64,000 nt of DNA from Lactiplantibacillus mudanjiangensis (GTDB taxonomy: Bacteria > Bacillota > Bacilli > Lactobacillales > Lactobacillaceae), in contig NZ_BJDY01000003.1 of NCBI RefSeq assembly GCF_005405385.1, positions 186,001 through 250,000 of the forward strand, in the 5' to 3' direction. The notes beneath the pieces are model-generated. The model was not told the origin of the DNA. It searched no databases and saw only the letters and a list, made by a program, of their open reading frames with translations. Made by a program: the position numbers and the translations under genes. Position 1 is the stretch's first letter. Every line of letters starts with the position of its first letter. Shown here one piece after another: positions 36,346 to 45,118 of the stretch.

Positions 36346-37149
36346 TTAGCCGCGCGATTTACCTCCGGCTACATTAGTGGTTACGCCAGTAATATAACTT
36401 GCTCGTTTCGATAAAAAGTAACTAACTAAATCAGCCACTTCATATAAGTGCCCGCTACGACCTAGTGGTGTGGTTGTTGTACTCTTATATCCTGCTCTTA
36501 AATCAGCTACCGTTTTGTGACGTGAATAAGCTAATGCTTCTTCATAAGCAGGTGTACGTAAACCAGTTGCTTCCATAATGCCGGGTGCCACACCAACGAC
36601 ACGAATATTGTACTCACCTAGTTCTTTGGCCCATGAACGAGTTAATCCATTAATTGCACCCTTAGTTCCTGAATAAATGCTCTGGCCCTGTGAACCCTCT
36701 AATCCGGCTTCAGATGACATATTCACAATAACGCCATCCTGTTGTTTAGCCATATACCGCCCGACTGCTTGCGAAAGCAGGAACGTACTTTTGACATTAA
36801 CGGCAAACATCTTATCAAAAGCCGCCTCATTGAGTTCATATTGGCCACGTGGTGTCTGACTATCAACTAATAAACGTGGCATGTTAATTCCAGCGTTATT
36901 TACTAAACCATCAATATGACCAAACTTAGTTGCTACTCTATCTACCGCTTCATCAACGGCCGTCCCCGATATTACATCACATTTAATAAAAGTTAATTGC
37001 TCATCGTCACGTTCACTTGGGTTAAGATCCAAATCAATAACATTAGCACCATGTTTCAAAAGCTCTGATACAATGGCATCGCCAATTCCTGATGATCCCC
37101 CTGTAACAATAATGACGCGATCTTCTAACGCTAACCAATCTGTTGACAT
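36346..37149 (-). CDS. gutF: Sorbitol-6-phosphate 2-dehydrogenase (SDR)
   Basis: SDR of 267 residues, very similar to sorF along its whole length (for example GIMEATGLRTP, LRAGYKST and ITGV-NVAGGKSRG are shared). TGGSSGIG and YSGTK are the cofactor and catalytic motifs. It turns PTS-delivered sorbitol 6-phosphate into fructose 6-phosphate. The ATG at 37149 is preferred; an in-frame GTG 18 bases earlier overlaps the GAGGAG site. Confidence 0.92.
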   Translation of the reverse strand: MSTDWLALEDRVIIVTGGSSGIGDAIVSELLKHGANVIDLDLNPSERDDEQLTFIKCDVISGTAVDEAVDRVATKFGHIDGLVNNAGINMPRLLVDSQTPRGQYELNEAAFDKMFAVNVKSTFLLSQAVGRYMAKQQDGVIVNMSSEAGLEGSQGQSIYSGTKGAINGLTRSWAKELGEYNIRVVGVAPGIMEATGLRTPAYEEALAYSRHKTVADLRAGYKSTTTTPLGRSGHLYEVADLVSYFLSKRASYITGVTTNVAGGKSRG

Positions 37150-37199
37150 AATTAATACGCTCCTCACAACTTATATTTAATTTCTATGATTACATCATA

Positions 37200-37214
37200 A
37201 TGTAAGCGCCTACA
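37200..37214 (-). promoter_or_regulatory. Candidate cre site of the gut operon
   Basis: ATGTAAGCGCCTACA matches the cre consensus with one mismatch, about 50 bases upstream of gutF. The 230-base gap around it otherwise shows only AT-rich promoter-like sequence. Confidence 0.68.
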
Positions 37215-37344
37215 TTAATTAATATCGTTAATTTCCAACATCCCTGACAAAGTGGTTTACTAATGAGACATAGCTCCTTGATATCATTAATGAATTCAGT
37301 TGCCAACGCTTTACAACTAAAACTCCATTTTTGTTCGTTAACAA

Positions 37345-37383
37345 AATAAAAGAACAATTATTAGCCTTGCTAATGATTGTTCT
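37345..37383 (-). terminator. Terminator of the HAD phosphatase gene
   Basis: AGAACAATTATTAGC pairs with GCTAATGATTGTTCT (one mismatch), followed on the minus strand by TTTTATTTT. Confidence 0.85.
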
Positions 37384-37391
37384 CCTAGTCT

Positions 37392-38012
37392 TTAAATTAA
37401 TTTTAATAAAACATCTGGTCGTGCCAACTGATACTTAGCATAATTACATTCGATATCTGGCAATGCACCCCAATCAGCGCTTGCAAAGTCCATCCGCGCT
37501 GCTTGAGCCGCCTGCATATCATAAACACTATCTCCGACATATAACGTCTGTTCTAGATCTAGTTGATGCATCTTTACAGTATATAGTAACGGCTCTGCAC
37601 TAGGTTTAGACTTCGTTGTCAGATCTGAGGTTGTGACAATTTTAGCAGCCGCAATTAGTGGAAAATACTTCGTCTCCCTGGCAAACTGCACTTGATCCTT
37701 AGATGTCACTACACCAGTTTGAATCCCCAACTCATTTAAATTCGACAATAATACTTCGATACCAGGGAAATAGGTTAACTGATCCATATTTCGCTCAAAT
37801 TCAACCATATAATCCGCTAAAACTTGCTTCCAATTCGTTACCCCAAATTCCTTTAAAATCTCATCACCAGGTCGGCCAATTCGTTTACGATATTCAGACA
37901 CGGGAACATTAACCCCAGTTGCTGCAGCACCTTTCTGCAACGTCTCGGCAATTAGGTCGGCAGAATTAATCAAGGTATTATCAATATCAAATAAAATCGT
38001 TTGATAGGTCAT
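37392..38012 (-). CDS. HAD-family hydrolase (phosphatase/phosphoglucomutase-like)
   Basis: Haloacid-dehalogenase superfamily enzyme (206 residues). Motif I is LFDIDNTLINS with the nucleophile Asp and acid/base Asp, motif II is VVTSKD, and the C-terminal motif is LYVGDSVYDMQAA. The helical cap inserts after motif I, as in phosphoglycolate phosphatase-like proteins. It probably dephosphorylates a small sugar phosphate. Its own terminators on both sides make it a single-gene unit between two polyol operons. Confidence 0.85.
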   Translation of the reverse strand: MTYQTILFDIDNTLINSADLIAETLQKGAAATGVNVPVSEYRKRIGRPGDEILKEFGVTNWKQVLADYMVEFERNMDQLTYFPGIEVLLSNLNELGIQTGVVTSKDQVQFARETKYFPLIAAAKIVTTSDLTTKSKPSAEPLLYTVKMHQLDLEQTLYVGDSVYDMQAAQAARMDFASADWGALPDIECNYAKYQLARPDVLLKLI

Positions 38013-38032
38013 TAACTATCTCCTTAATCTCC

Positions 38033-38069
38033 AAAAAAGGTGCCCAGCCATCGTAGCTGTAGCACCTTT
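38033..38069 (-). terminator. Terminator of the galactitol-type PTS operon
   Basis: AAAGGTGC and GCACCTTT with an inner AGC/GCT pair, followed on the minus strand by TTTTTT. Confidence 0.82.
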
Positions 38070-38125
38070 ACAAGGAGGTTTGTCATTCTAGTAATTACTT
38101 AATATATTCATTGCCAAGCCAGTGA

Positions 38126-39214
38126 TTATTCAGCTAAATCTGGATCATCAGGATTTGATGCAATCATGACTTTCAATTCTTTGCCGGCCATCATGGCATC
38201 AAAAGCATCACGCCAGTGTTCCAAATCAAAGACTTTTGTAATCATGGCATCTTGGTTGATAGCACCTTTACTTTCAAGGTGTAACGCAATTGGCCAATCA
38301 TATGGGTTTTGTGAACGTGAACCACGATAAGTGATTTCATGTTGAATGATTGAACGTTCGTCCAATTCATTCATTGGTTTAGCAAACAGTCCAACTTGTT
38401 GGAAAGTTCCACCTTTACGAATTAATGGCAAAGCAGCGTTAACAGCTGGGGTGGCACCAGAGCAATCATAAACTTTTGTAACACCAACACCATCAGTAGC
38501 ATCCATAATGATCTTTTCAAGGTCTTCTTTTTGCGTATCAATAACAATATCAGCACCAAGTTCTTTAGCAATTTGGAGACGGTCAGCATCTTTAGTAATC
38601 CCAGAAACAAAGACCCGTGCACCAATTTCCTTGGCAATCTGTAATGAAAGTAAGCCCATTGGTCCTGGTCCGATGATAAGTAACGTATCATGTAACGTGA
38701 ATGGTGTCTTTTGATACATCGCATGAACACATGAAGCAAGTGGTTCAGACATTGCAGCCATCTTGTATGACACATTGTCTGGCAGGATATGGGCACTTTC
38801 TTCACGAGTTAACACGTAGTTGGCCATCGAGCCATTAGCCTTAGTCCCAATCCCTTCACGGTTAGGACATAAGTTGTATTCCTTGTCTTGGCAATAAATA
38901 CAAGTTTCATCAGTAGCAAAAGTCGTTTCACTAGTAACTCGATCGCCAGGCTTTAATGTTGTAACGTCTGGGCCTACTTTAACAACTTTCCCTGAGAATT
39001 CATGACCTAAAACCAATGGGGTGACAGCGTTTGCATATTGACCTTTAAAAGTATGGATATCCGTCCCACAAATTCCAGTATAAGCAACTTTTAATAACAC
39101 CTTGTCCCCAGTAACTTCGGGTACAGGGATTTGTTTTAATTCCATATTGTCATAACCAGCTTCGGTCTTAACAACAGCTTCCATTGTTTCTTCATTAAAT
39201 TCTTCAGCAGACAT
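38126..39214 (-). CDS. Zinc-dependent polyol-phosphate dehydrogenase
   Basis: MDR-type zinc dehydrogenase of 362 residues. The catalytic zinc ligands are in TGICGTDIHTF and LGHEFSGKVVKVG; the structural zinc cysteines are reduced in number (CIYCQDKEYNLCPNREG), and LIIGPGPMGLLSLQIAKE is the NAD site. Relatives include galactitol-1-phosphate and arabitol-phosphate dehydrogenases. It is the last gene behind a galactitol-type PTS. Since no tagatose-phosphate kinase or aldolase is present and phosphoketolase is adjacent, a pentitol phosphate is a reasonable substrate (inference). Confidence 0.86.
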   Translation of the reverse strand: MSAEEFNEETMEAVVKTEAGYDNMELKQIPVPEVTGDKVLLKVAYTGICGTDIHTFKGQYANAVTPLVLGHEFSGKVVKVGPDVTTLKPGDRVTSETTFATDETCIYCQDKEYNLCPNREGIGTKANGSMANYVLTREESAHILPDNVSYKMAAMSEPLASCVHAMYQKTPFTLHDTLLIIGPGPMGLLSLQIAKEIGARVFVSGITKDADRLQIAKELGADIVIDTQKEDLEKIIMDATDGVGVTKVYDCSGATPAVNAALPLIRKGGTFQQVGLFAKPMNELDERSIIQHEITYRGSRSQNPYDWPIALHLESKGAINQDAMITKVFDLEHWRDAFDAMMAGKELKVMIASNPDDPDLAE

Positions 39215-39249
39215 AATTCATGTTCCTTTCTGAGTATCTAAAAATTTTT

Positions 39250-40521
39250 TTAGTTAAATAAAGGTTGGACCAATTGTGAAACTTTCAAAATAATCCAGTT
39301 CAAAATGTTACCACCGGTATCCAAGTTAGTAACTTCGGATGCGCCTTTAGGGAATGAAACAATCCCATGCATCATTGAAGTTAAAGTTGGACCAAAGTCC
39401 GTTGCCATTAACAAAGCAAAGGTCATAACAATCGTTGCTGAAATGACAGAATGAACGATATTCCCTTTACGACTAGGTACAATCAAGGCCGCAAAGAATG
39501 GAATTGTTGCTAAATCACCGAAAGGCAAAACTCGGTTACCAGGTAAAATAATTGCTAAGAATAACGTAATCGGAACCATCAGCAACCCAGTTGCCAACGT
39601 AGCTGGTGAACCAGTTGAAAGTGCAGCATCCATCCCTAAGTAAATCTTCCGATTGCCATATTTTTCTTGAAGTAATTTTTGGGCACCTTCTTGAATTGGA
39701 ATTAAACCTTCCATCAAGATCTTAACCATCCGTGGCATTAAGAACATAACACCACCCATAGACATCCCAAGTTTGAGGATATTTGGTACGGAATAGCCAC
39801 CTAAAGCAGCTAATAACATCCCAATCACAATCCCCATAACCATTGGTTCGCCGAACACACCGAAGCGCTTCTGAATCGTTTGTGGATCAACATCCCACTT
39901 CTTAATACCAGGAATCTTGCTAACAACCCAACCAATTGGAATACCAAGTAATCCATAAGCTGCAGCAGAACCAGTTGGAAAACTGATCCCCTCTAATCCA
40001 TAAAATTCCTCGACCATCGGTGCTGTCTTATCAGCAATAATTAAGACTGCAACTTCATAAATAATTCCGGCAAGAATTGCAAACCACCAGTTCTTAGTTA
40101 CAACATAAGCTGTAGCAGAAGCGGCAATCATATGCCAATAGTTCCAAATATCGATATCCAAAGTCTTGGTCCAATTTAAAAGAATCAAGGCAACGTTTAC
40201 GACTAAGATAATTGGAATCATAATAGCTGAAATCGGTTGCGCCCAGGTTCCGGCTGAGACGGCTGGCCAACCAGCATCAATAATCGTCAAGTGGAAGCCA
40301 AACCGTTTAACCATGGCTTGGGCAGCCGGACCAACACTCGTGGTCAATAAATTAATAACTAAGTTGATCCCGATCATCCCAATACCAACCGTAATCCCAG
40401 CGGTGAGTGCTTTTCCAGGTTTCACTCGGAAAATTAACCCAACGATAAAGATAATAATTGGTAGCATTACGCTAGGGCCAACGTTGATGACGCTTTGAAC
40501 CACGTCAGATAAGACTTTCAT
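39250..40521 (-). CDS. PTS galactitol-family EIIC
   Basis: Membrane subunit of 423 residues with about eleven hydrophobic segments. VKPGKALTAGITVGIGMIG, GTWAQPISAIMIP, EEFYGLEGISFPTG and PFGDLATIPFFAALIVPSRKGN mark the galactitol EIIC family, which transports polyols such as galactitol, arabitol and ribitol. It lies between the EIIB gene and the dehydrogenase gene. Confidence 0.92.
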   Translation of the reverse strand: MKVLSDVVQSVINVGPSVMLPIIIFIVGLIFRVKPGKALTAGITVGIGMIGINLVINLLTTSVGPAAQAMVKRFGFHLTIIDAGWPAVSAGTWAQPISAIMIPIILVVNVALILLNWTKTLDIDIWNYWHMIAASATAYVVTKNWWFAILAGIIYEVAVLIIADKTAPMVEEFYGLEGISFPTGSAAAYGLLGIPIGWVVSKIPGIKKWDVDPQTIQKRFGVFGEPMVMGIVIGMLLAALGGYSVPNILKLGMSMGGVMFLMPRMVKILMEGLIPIQEGAQKLLQEKYGNRKIYLGMDAALSTGSPATLATGLLMVPITLFLAIILPGNRVLPFGDLATIPFFAALIVPSRKGNIVHSVISATIVMTFALLMATDFGPTLTSMMHGIVSFPKGASEVTNLDTGGNILNWIILKVSQLVQPLFN

Positions 40522-40568
40522 AATGTTTCCTCCTACTAAGTGAATCTAAAAACTTTTCAAAGTATTAA

Positions 40569-40865
40569 TTATTGTGCTTGAATTTCATGAACTTTAGTAA
40601 TGATCTCATCCTTTAACTTATCAACGCCAATTCCTGTTAAGAATCCCATGGCTTTAATGGCTGGAATCTTGTATTCAGTAGGTAAAACCGTTGTTGAGAT
40701 CAACATGTCTGCGTCATCTTGCTTACCAGCTGCTTCAGCAATTTTAATTTGAATTAAATTAGCATCAATGTTATTTTCAGCAAATAAATCTTCAACCTTC
40801 TTCATAACAACCGTTGACGTTGCAATACCAGCACCACATGCGACTAAGACGTTTAATTTTTTCAT
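40569..40865 (-). CDS. PTS galactitol-family EIIB
   Basis: 98-residue EIIB with the phospho-cysteine at residue 10 in LVACGAGIATSTVV. It passes phosphate from EIIA to the polyol. Middle gene of the PTS operon. Confidence 0.93.
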   Translation of the reverse strand: MKKLNVLVACGAGIATSTVVMKKVEDLFAENNIDANLIQIKIAEAAGKQDDADMLISTTVLPTEYKIPAIKAMGFLTGIGVDKLKDEIITKVHEIQAQ

Positions 40866-40907
40866 AATAAGTTCCCCTTTTCTTTCTATATAAATAGATC
40901 TTAATTT

Positions 40908-41378
40908 TTATTTACTTAATAATTGATGAATTGTTTCATTACTGTTAGCGCTTTCAATTTCAGTTATCAACGAATCATCCTGAATAATAGCCATTAATGC
41001 TTGTAGCATGTCCAATTGTGCATGTGGCTTGTTCAGTCCTAAAACAAAGACTAGTTTTGCACCAACCTTTTGTTCCGGATCATCCATGCGACTAAAGTTG
41101 ATTGGCTCATCATTAACAATAACTGCAACGAATTCCTTTTTAATAGTGTCAGCATCAGTATGCGGAATCGCAACGCCTCGCTTCTCTAATTGCAAACCAG
41201 TTGGAAAAGTTGCCTCACGTTTAATGATCTTTGGTAAAAACTGATCGGTAACGAAGCCGCCAGCTTCTGCCTTGGCATTAACTGCCGTAAATAATTCCTC
41301 TGATGATTTAAAAGAAGTATGTAAGAGAATTAATTGATCTCTTAGGTAATCGCTAACTTCTACAACATTCTCACTCAA
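40908..41378 (-). CDS. PTS galactitol/fructose-family EIIA
   Basis: EIIA-2 protein of 156 residues with phospho-histidine in EKRGVAIPHTDADT and the following VNDEPINFSRMDD segment. First gene of the operon, and transcribed away from the DeoR regulator gene. Confidence 0.92.
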   Translation of the reverse strand: MSENVVEVSDYLRDQLILLHTSFKSSEELFTAVNAKAEAGGFVTDQFLPKIIKREATFPTGLQLEKRGVAIPHTDADTIKKEFVAVIVNDEPINFSRMDDPEQKVGAKLVFVLGLNKPHAQLDMLQALMAIIQDDSLITEIESANSNETIHQLLSK

Positions 41379-41408
41379 AATATGTCTCTCCTTTCGTGGA
41401 TCGATAAA

Positions 41409-41423
41409 ATGTAATCGCTTTCA
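41409..41423 (-). promoter_or_regulatory. Candidate cre site of the polyol PTS operon
   Basis: ATGTAATCGCTTTCA fits WTGNAANCGNWNNCA completely, 31 bases upstream of the EIIA start. Confidence 0.7.
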
Positions 41424-41442
41424 ATGATTAAATTGTATCATT

Positions 41443-41459
41443 TTGCAATTCTTTTGCAA
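41443..41459. promoter_or_regulatory. Candidate DeoR operator 1 (tandem TTGCAA)
   Basis: TTGCAATTCTTTTGCAA: two TTGCAA palindromes 11 bases apart, upstream of the polyol EIIA gene. The same TTGCAA-N5-TTGCAA layout occurs before phosphoketolase. Confidence 0.6.
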
Positions 41460-41567
41460 GACTTTTCTTTTAAAAACTTTTGTTCCCGTATTTGCAAAAT
41501 GCAGTTGGCAAGACATAGTGGTTGGCAACCAGCAAGTAAATGAATTCACAATGTTGTTTAATTAATG

Positions 41568-41582
41568 ATGTAAGCGGTTGCT
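41568..41582 (+). promoter_or_regulatory. Second cre-like site, DeoR side
   Basis: ATGTAAGCGGTTGCT matches the cre consensus except for the final base, about 130 bases upstream of the DeoR gene. Confidence 0.55.
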
Positions 41583-41710
41583 AAATCAGTGTTTATCTTA
41601 TTCTTTTTTTCACTTGGTCAAAACATGTTGCAAACAATTGCCAAAAGTGTGCTATGATAATAGCGAAAATTTAATTAATCTACCTATCTAATTAAAAGGA
41701 GATGAACTTT

Positions 41711-42478
41711 ATGGACGTCATGCAGCGACAAAAATATATCTTAGATCAACTAAATCAACAAGGAACTATTAGAATTGCTGATATTAGTAAACAAATCGAT
41801 GTCTCACGCGAAACGATTCGTAAAGATATTTATAATCTAGATAAACAAGGCCTCGTTCAGGCTATTCGTGGAGGGGCAACATTACCACAAAGTGTTAGTG
41901 AAACCAAATACGGTCGTCGTCAACATGAAGCAGTCAGTGAAAAAAATCAAATTGCCGTCAATGCATTACGGTTAATTCATGATGGGGAATCAATCTTTTT
42001 AGACTATGGTACAACCTCATTTCAAGTTGCCGAAGAGATTAAGCACAGCCATCTGCACAATTTAACGGTAATTACCAATTCAACTTTTGTCTTAAACTCA
42101 CTACAATTTGTCAAAGACATCCAGATCGTCCTATTAGGCGGTACCATGCGTACTAGTGAAGGTTCCCTTTCCGGCCCAATTACGCTAAGTAATATCCATA
42201 ATATCTATGCAGATATCGGTTTCTTTGGTTGCGGTGGGGTTAATTTACAAGCCGGTATCACAAACCACTATATAGAAGAGGTTGAAGTTTCCAAAAAGAT
42301 GATGGCACATTGCCGCATGAAAGTTGTTTTGGCTGATCACACCAAATTCGAAAAAAATGCGCTTTATAAAACTGCTAGTGTCGATGATATTGATGTCATT
42401 ATTACAGATGATCAATTAGATCAACGAATTGCCAAGCAAATTCGCTTGACTGACATCTCTTTAATCAGTGGAAAATAA
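41711..42478 (+). CDS. DeoR-family regulator
   Basis: DeoR-type repressor of 255 residues. The helix-turn-helix is RIADISKQIDVSRETIRKDIYNL, with the C-terminal phosphosugar-binding domain FLDYGTTSFQVAEEI, VITNSTFVLNSL and VVLADHTKFEK. The ATG at 41711 is chosen since AAGGAG touches the ATG at 41702. It stands between the polyol PTS operon and phosphoketolase, both of which carry the tandem TTGCAA motif, so it may control both. Confidence 0.9.
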   Translation: MDVMQRQKYILDQLNQQGTIRIADISKQIDVSRETIRKDIYNLDKQGLVQAIRGGATLPQSVSETKYGRRQHEAVSEKNQIAVNALRLIHDGESIFLDYGTTSFQVAEEIKHSHLHNLTVITNSTFVLNSLQFVKDIQIVLLGGTMRTSEGSLSGPITLSNIHNIYADIGFFGCGGVNLQAGITNHYIEEVEVSKKMMAHCRMKVVLADHTKFEKNALYKTASVDDIDVIITDDQLDQRIAKQIRLTDISLISGK

Positions 42479-42530
42479 CAAATCAAAAATCTGACAGAAT
42501 CCCTATTTAGCAAGCTTTAGTGGCATTCGC

Positions 42531-42556
42531 ATAATATCCATTCCCTATGAATGCCA
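42531..42556. promoter_or_regulatory. Inverted repeat just upstream of the xpk promoter
   Basis: TGGCATTC and GAATGCCA around 10 bases, extended imperfectly by AGCAA/TTGCT. It has no T run, so it is more likely a binding site or weak end of the DeoR transcript than a proper terminator. Confidence 0.4.
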
Positions 42557-42564
42557 AAATTTGC

Positions 42565-42592
42565 TTGACTTTATTTTTGAAACCGCTATCAT
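42565..42592 (+). promoter_or_regulatory. xpk promoter with overlapping cre
   Basis: TTGACT (42565-42570) and TATCAT (42587-42592) are spaced by 16 bases. TTGAAACCGCTATCA at 42577-42591 fits the WTGNAANCGNWNNCA cre consensus and covers the -10, so CcpA would block the polymerase. Confidence 0.68.
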
Positions 42593-42622
42593 AATAACCG
42601 TAATGATAAATAAAACAAAGAT

Positions 42623-42639
42623 TTGCAAAGGAGTTGCAA
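42623..42639. promoter_or_regulatory. Candidate DeoR operator 2 (tandem TTGCAA) over the xpk ribosome site
   Basis: TTGCAAAGGAGTTGCAA: two TTGCAA words 11 bases apart, with the AAAGGAG ribosome site between them, directly before the xpk start. Confidence 0.58.
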
Positions 42640-42643
42640 AACG

Positions 42644-45037
42644 ATGAGCGAAACAATTACCAAAGATACTTCTGTTGATTACTCTTCAGATGAATACTTA
42701 AATCGTGTTGACGAATATTGGCGGGCTGCCAACTACGTATCAGTTGGTCAACTCTACCTATTAAATAATCCTCTATTAAGAGAACCCTTAAAGGCAACGG
42801 ATGTTAAAGTCCATCCAATTGGCCATTGGGGCACCATTGCTGGTCAAAACTTTATTTATGCCCACTTAAACCGGGTTATTAATAAGTATGGTTTGAACAT
42901 GTTCTACATCGAAGGCCCAGGTCATGGTGGTCAAGTCATGGTTTCAAACTCCTACTTAGATGGAACCTACACCGAAACTTATCCAAAAATCACCCAAGAT
43001 ACTGCCGGGATGAAACGTTTATTCAAACAATTCTCATTCCCAGGTGGTGTGGCTTCTCATGCTGATCCTAAGACACCAGGTTCAATCCACGAAGGTGGCG
43101 AACTTGGTTACTCAATCTTGCATGGCGCTGGTGCCGTTCTTGATAATCCTGGCTTAATCGCCGCTACGGTTGTTGGTGATGGGGAATCTGAAACTGGTCC
43201 ATTGGCAACTTCTTGGCAAGTTAACAAGTTCATCAACCCAATCAGTGATGGGACTGTCTTACCAATCTTGAACTTAAATGGCTTCAAGATTTCTAACCCA
43301 ACAGTGCTTTCACGTGAATCACACGAAGAACTTGAAGATTACTTCAAGGGCCTTGGTTGGGATCCTCACTTTGTTGAAGGTACTGACCCTGCTGAAATGC
43401 ACAAATTAATGGCAGCCGAATTGGACAAAGTTATCGAAGAAATCCATGCTATTCGTAAGAATGCCAAGGATAACAACGATGAATCACGTCCCAAGTGGCC
43501 AATGATTGTCTTCCGCGCACCTAAGGGCTGGACAGGTCCTAAGACTTGGGACGGCGAACCAATTGAAGGATCATTCCGGGCTCACCAAATTCCAATTCCT
43601 GTTGACCGTAATCATATGGAACATGCCGATAAATTGGAAGCTTGGCTCAAATCATACAAACCAGAAGAATTATTCGACGAAAATGGGACTTTGAAACCAG
43701 AAATTGCATCACTAGTACCAACTGGTGATGCTCGAATGGCTGCTAACCCTGTAACCAACGGTGGGAAGTTAACCAAAGATTTAATCACACCAAATGTCGA
43801 TGACTATGCTCTAGATAACAAGGAACATGGTAAAGCAGACGGTTCAGATATGACTGAACTTGGGAAGTATATCCGTGACTTGATTAAATTAAACGAACAT
43901 AACAAGAACTTCCGTGGTTGGGGTCCTGATGAAACCTTATCTAACAAGTTAGGTGCGGCTTTTGAAGACACTAAACGTCAATGGATGGAACCAATTCACG
44001 AACCTAACGATGCTTTATTGGCACCTAAAGGTCGGATCATTGACTCCATGTTGTCAGAACACATGGACGAAGGAATGTTGGAAGCATACAACTTAACTGG
44101 TCGTTATGGTTTCTTTGCAAGTTATGAATCATTCTTGCGCGTTGTGGACTCAATGTTAACCCAACACTTCAAGTGGTTACGGAACTCACACGAAGAAACC
44201 CCTTGGCGGGCTGATGTGCCTTCACTTAACGTGATTGCCTCATCAACAGCTTTCCAACAAGATCACAATGGGTACTCACACCAAGATCCAGGTATCATCT
44301 CACATTTGGCTGAAAAGAAGACTGAATATATTCGGACTTACTTGCCAGGTGATGCCAATACTTTGATTGCCACCTTTGATAAAGCTATTCAAAGTAAGCA
44401 ATTGATCAACTTGATCATTGCCAGCAAGCATCCACGTCCACAATGGTTCACCATGGATGAAGCTAAACACTTAGTTCGTGATGGTCTCGGTGTGATCGAC
44501 TGGGCAAGTACCGATAACGGTGAAGAACCTGATGTTGTCTTTGCAACGGCTGGTTCAGAACCAACGACTGAAAGTTTAGCTGCGGTCTCAATCTTGCATG
44601 CGGCGTTCCCAGAAATGAAGATTCGTTTCGTCAATGTCGTTGACCTCTTGAAGTTGAAAAAAGACGATCCTCGCGGCTTAACGGACGCTGAATTCGATTC
44701 AATCTTCACGAAGGACAAGCCAGTCATCTTCGCTTATCACGCTTACGATGACCTTGTAAAGACCCTCTTCTTCGATCGTCATAACCATAACTTACACGTT
44801 CATGGCTATCGTGAAGAAGGCGACATTACTACCCCATTCGATATGCGGGTCCGTAATGAACTCGACCGCTTCCACTTAGTTAAGGCTGCCATCTTGGCAA
44901 CACCAGCTTACGCTGAAAAAGGTGCTCATTTGGTTCAAGAAATGAATACGACGCTTGATAAGCATCATGACTTCATTCGGGCCGAAGGAACTGATCTTCC
45001 TGAAGTTGAAAACTGGAAATGGTCACCACTTAAATAG
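42644..45037 (+). CDS. xpk: Xylulose-5-phosphate/fructose-6-phosphate phosphoketolase
   Basis: Thiamine-diphosphate enzyme of 797 residues that splits xylulose 5-phosphate into acetyl phosphate and glyceraldehyde 3-phosphate, the key step of pentose use in lactobacilli. [29 protein letters not shown] and [15 protein letters not shown] (diphosphate/metal site) are intact. The ATG at 44 bases into the segment (42644) is preferred over a TTG at 42623. Likely one of two copies in the organism. It is placed beside a polyol PTS and a DeoR regulator. Confidence 0.96.
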   Translation: MSETITKDTSVDYSSDEYLNRVDEYWRAANYVSVGQLYLLNNPLLREPLKATDVKVHPIGHWGTIAGQNFIYAHLNRVINKYGLNMFYIEGPGHGGQVMVSNSYLDGTYTETYPKITQDTAGMKRLFKQFSFPGGVASHADPKTPGSIHEGGELGYSILHGAGAVLDNPGLIAATVVGDGESETGPLATSWQVNKFINPISDGTVLPILNLNGFKISNPTVLSRESHEELEDYFKGLGWDPHFVEGTDPAEMHKLMAAELDKVIEEIHAIRKNAKDNNDESRPKWPMIVFRAPKGWTGPKTWDGEPIEGSFRAHQIPIPVDRNHMEHADKLEAWLKSYKPEELFDENGTLKPEIASLVPTGDARMAANPVTNGGKLTKDLITPNVDDYALDNKEHGKADGSDMTELGKYIRDLIKLNEHNKNFRGWGPDETLSNKLGAAFEDTKRQWMEPIHEPNDALLAPKGRIIDSMLSEHMDEGMLEAYNLTGRYGFFASYESFLRVVDSMLTQHFKWLRNSHEETPWRADVPSLNVIASSTAFQQDHNGYSHQDPGIISHLAEKKTEYIRTYLPGDANTLIATFDKAIQSKQLINLIIASKHPRPQWFTMDEAKHLVRDGLGVIDWASTDNGEEPDVVFATAGSEPTTESLAAVSILHAAFPEMKIRFVNVVDLLKLKKDDPRGLTDAEFDSIFTKDKPVIFAYHAYDDLVKTLFFDRHNHNLHVHGYREEGDITTPFDMRVRNELDRFHLVKAAILATPAYAEKGAHLVQEMNTTLDKHHDFIRAEGTDLPEVENWKWSPLK

Positions 45038-45075
45038 CTCATCTAAGTTTTGCTAATTCCTTAATTTGGTACTAA

Positions 45076-45116
45076 AAAGACTCATCTAACCGTATGGCTG
45101 GATGAGTCTTTTTTTG
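45076..45116. terminator. Bidirectional terminator after xpk
   Basis: AAAGACTCATC and GATGAGTCTTT arms, followed by seven T on the plus strand and T-rich on the minus strand. Confidence 0.9.
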
Positions 45117-45118
45117 TG

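Larger units (their letters stand above)
41379..41710. promoter_or_regulatory. Divergent promoter region of polyol PTS and DeoR genes
   Basis: 332 bases without a gene. It holds two cre-like sites, a tandem TTGCAA operator candidate (both listed separately), and an imperfect copy TTGCAAACAATTGCCA at 41628-41643 near the DeoR gene. TTGGCAA occurs at 41505 and 41522. No coding sequence was seen. Confidence 0.6.

Noticed and set aside
37311-37325. Further cre-like sequence around TTGCCAACGCTTTACA
   Set aside because: The conserved half-site is broken by one extra base, so it does not fit the consensus spacing.
42531-42556. Terminator of the DeoR gene
   Set aside because: The stem is good but no T run follows on the plus strand; kept only as an inverted repeat of unknown role.
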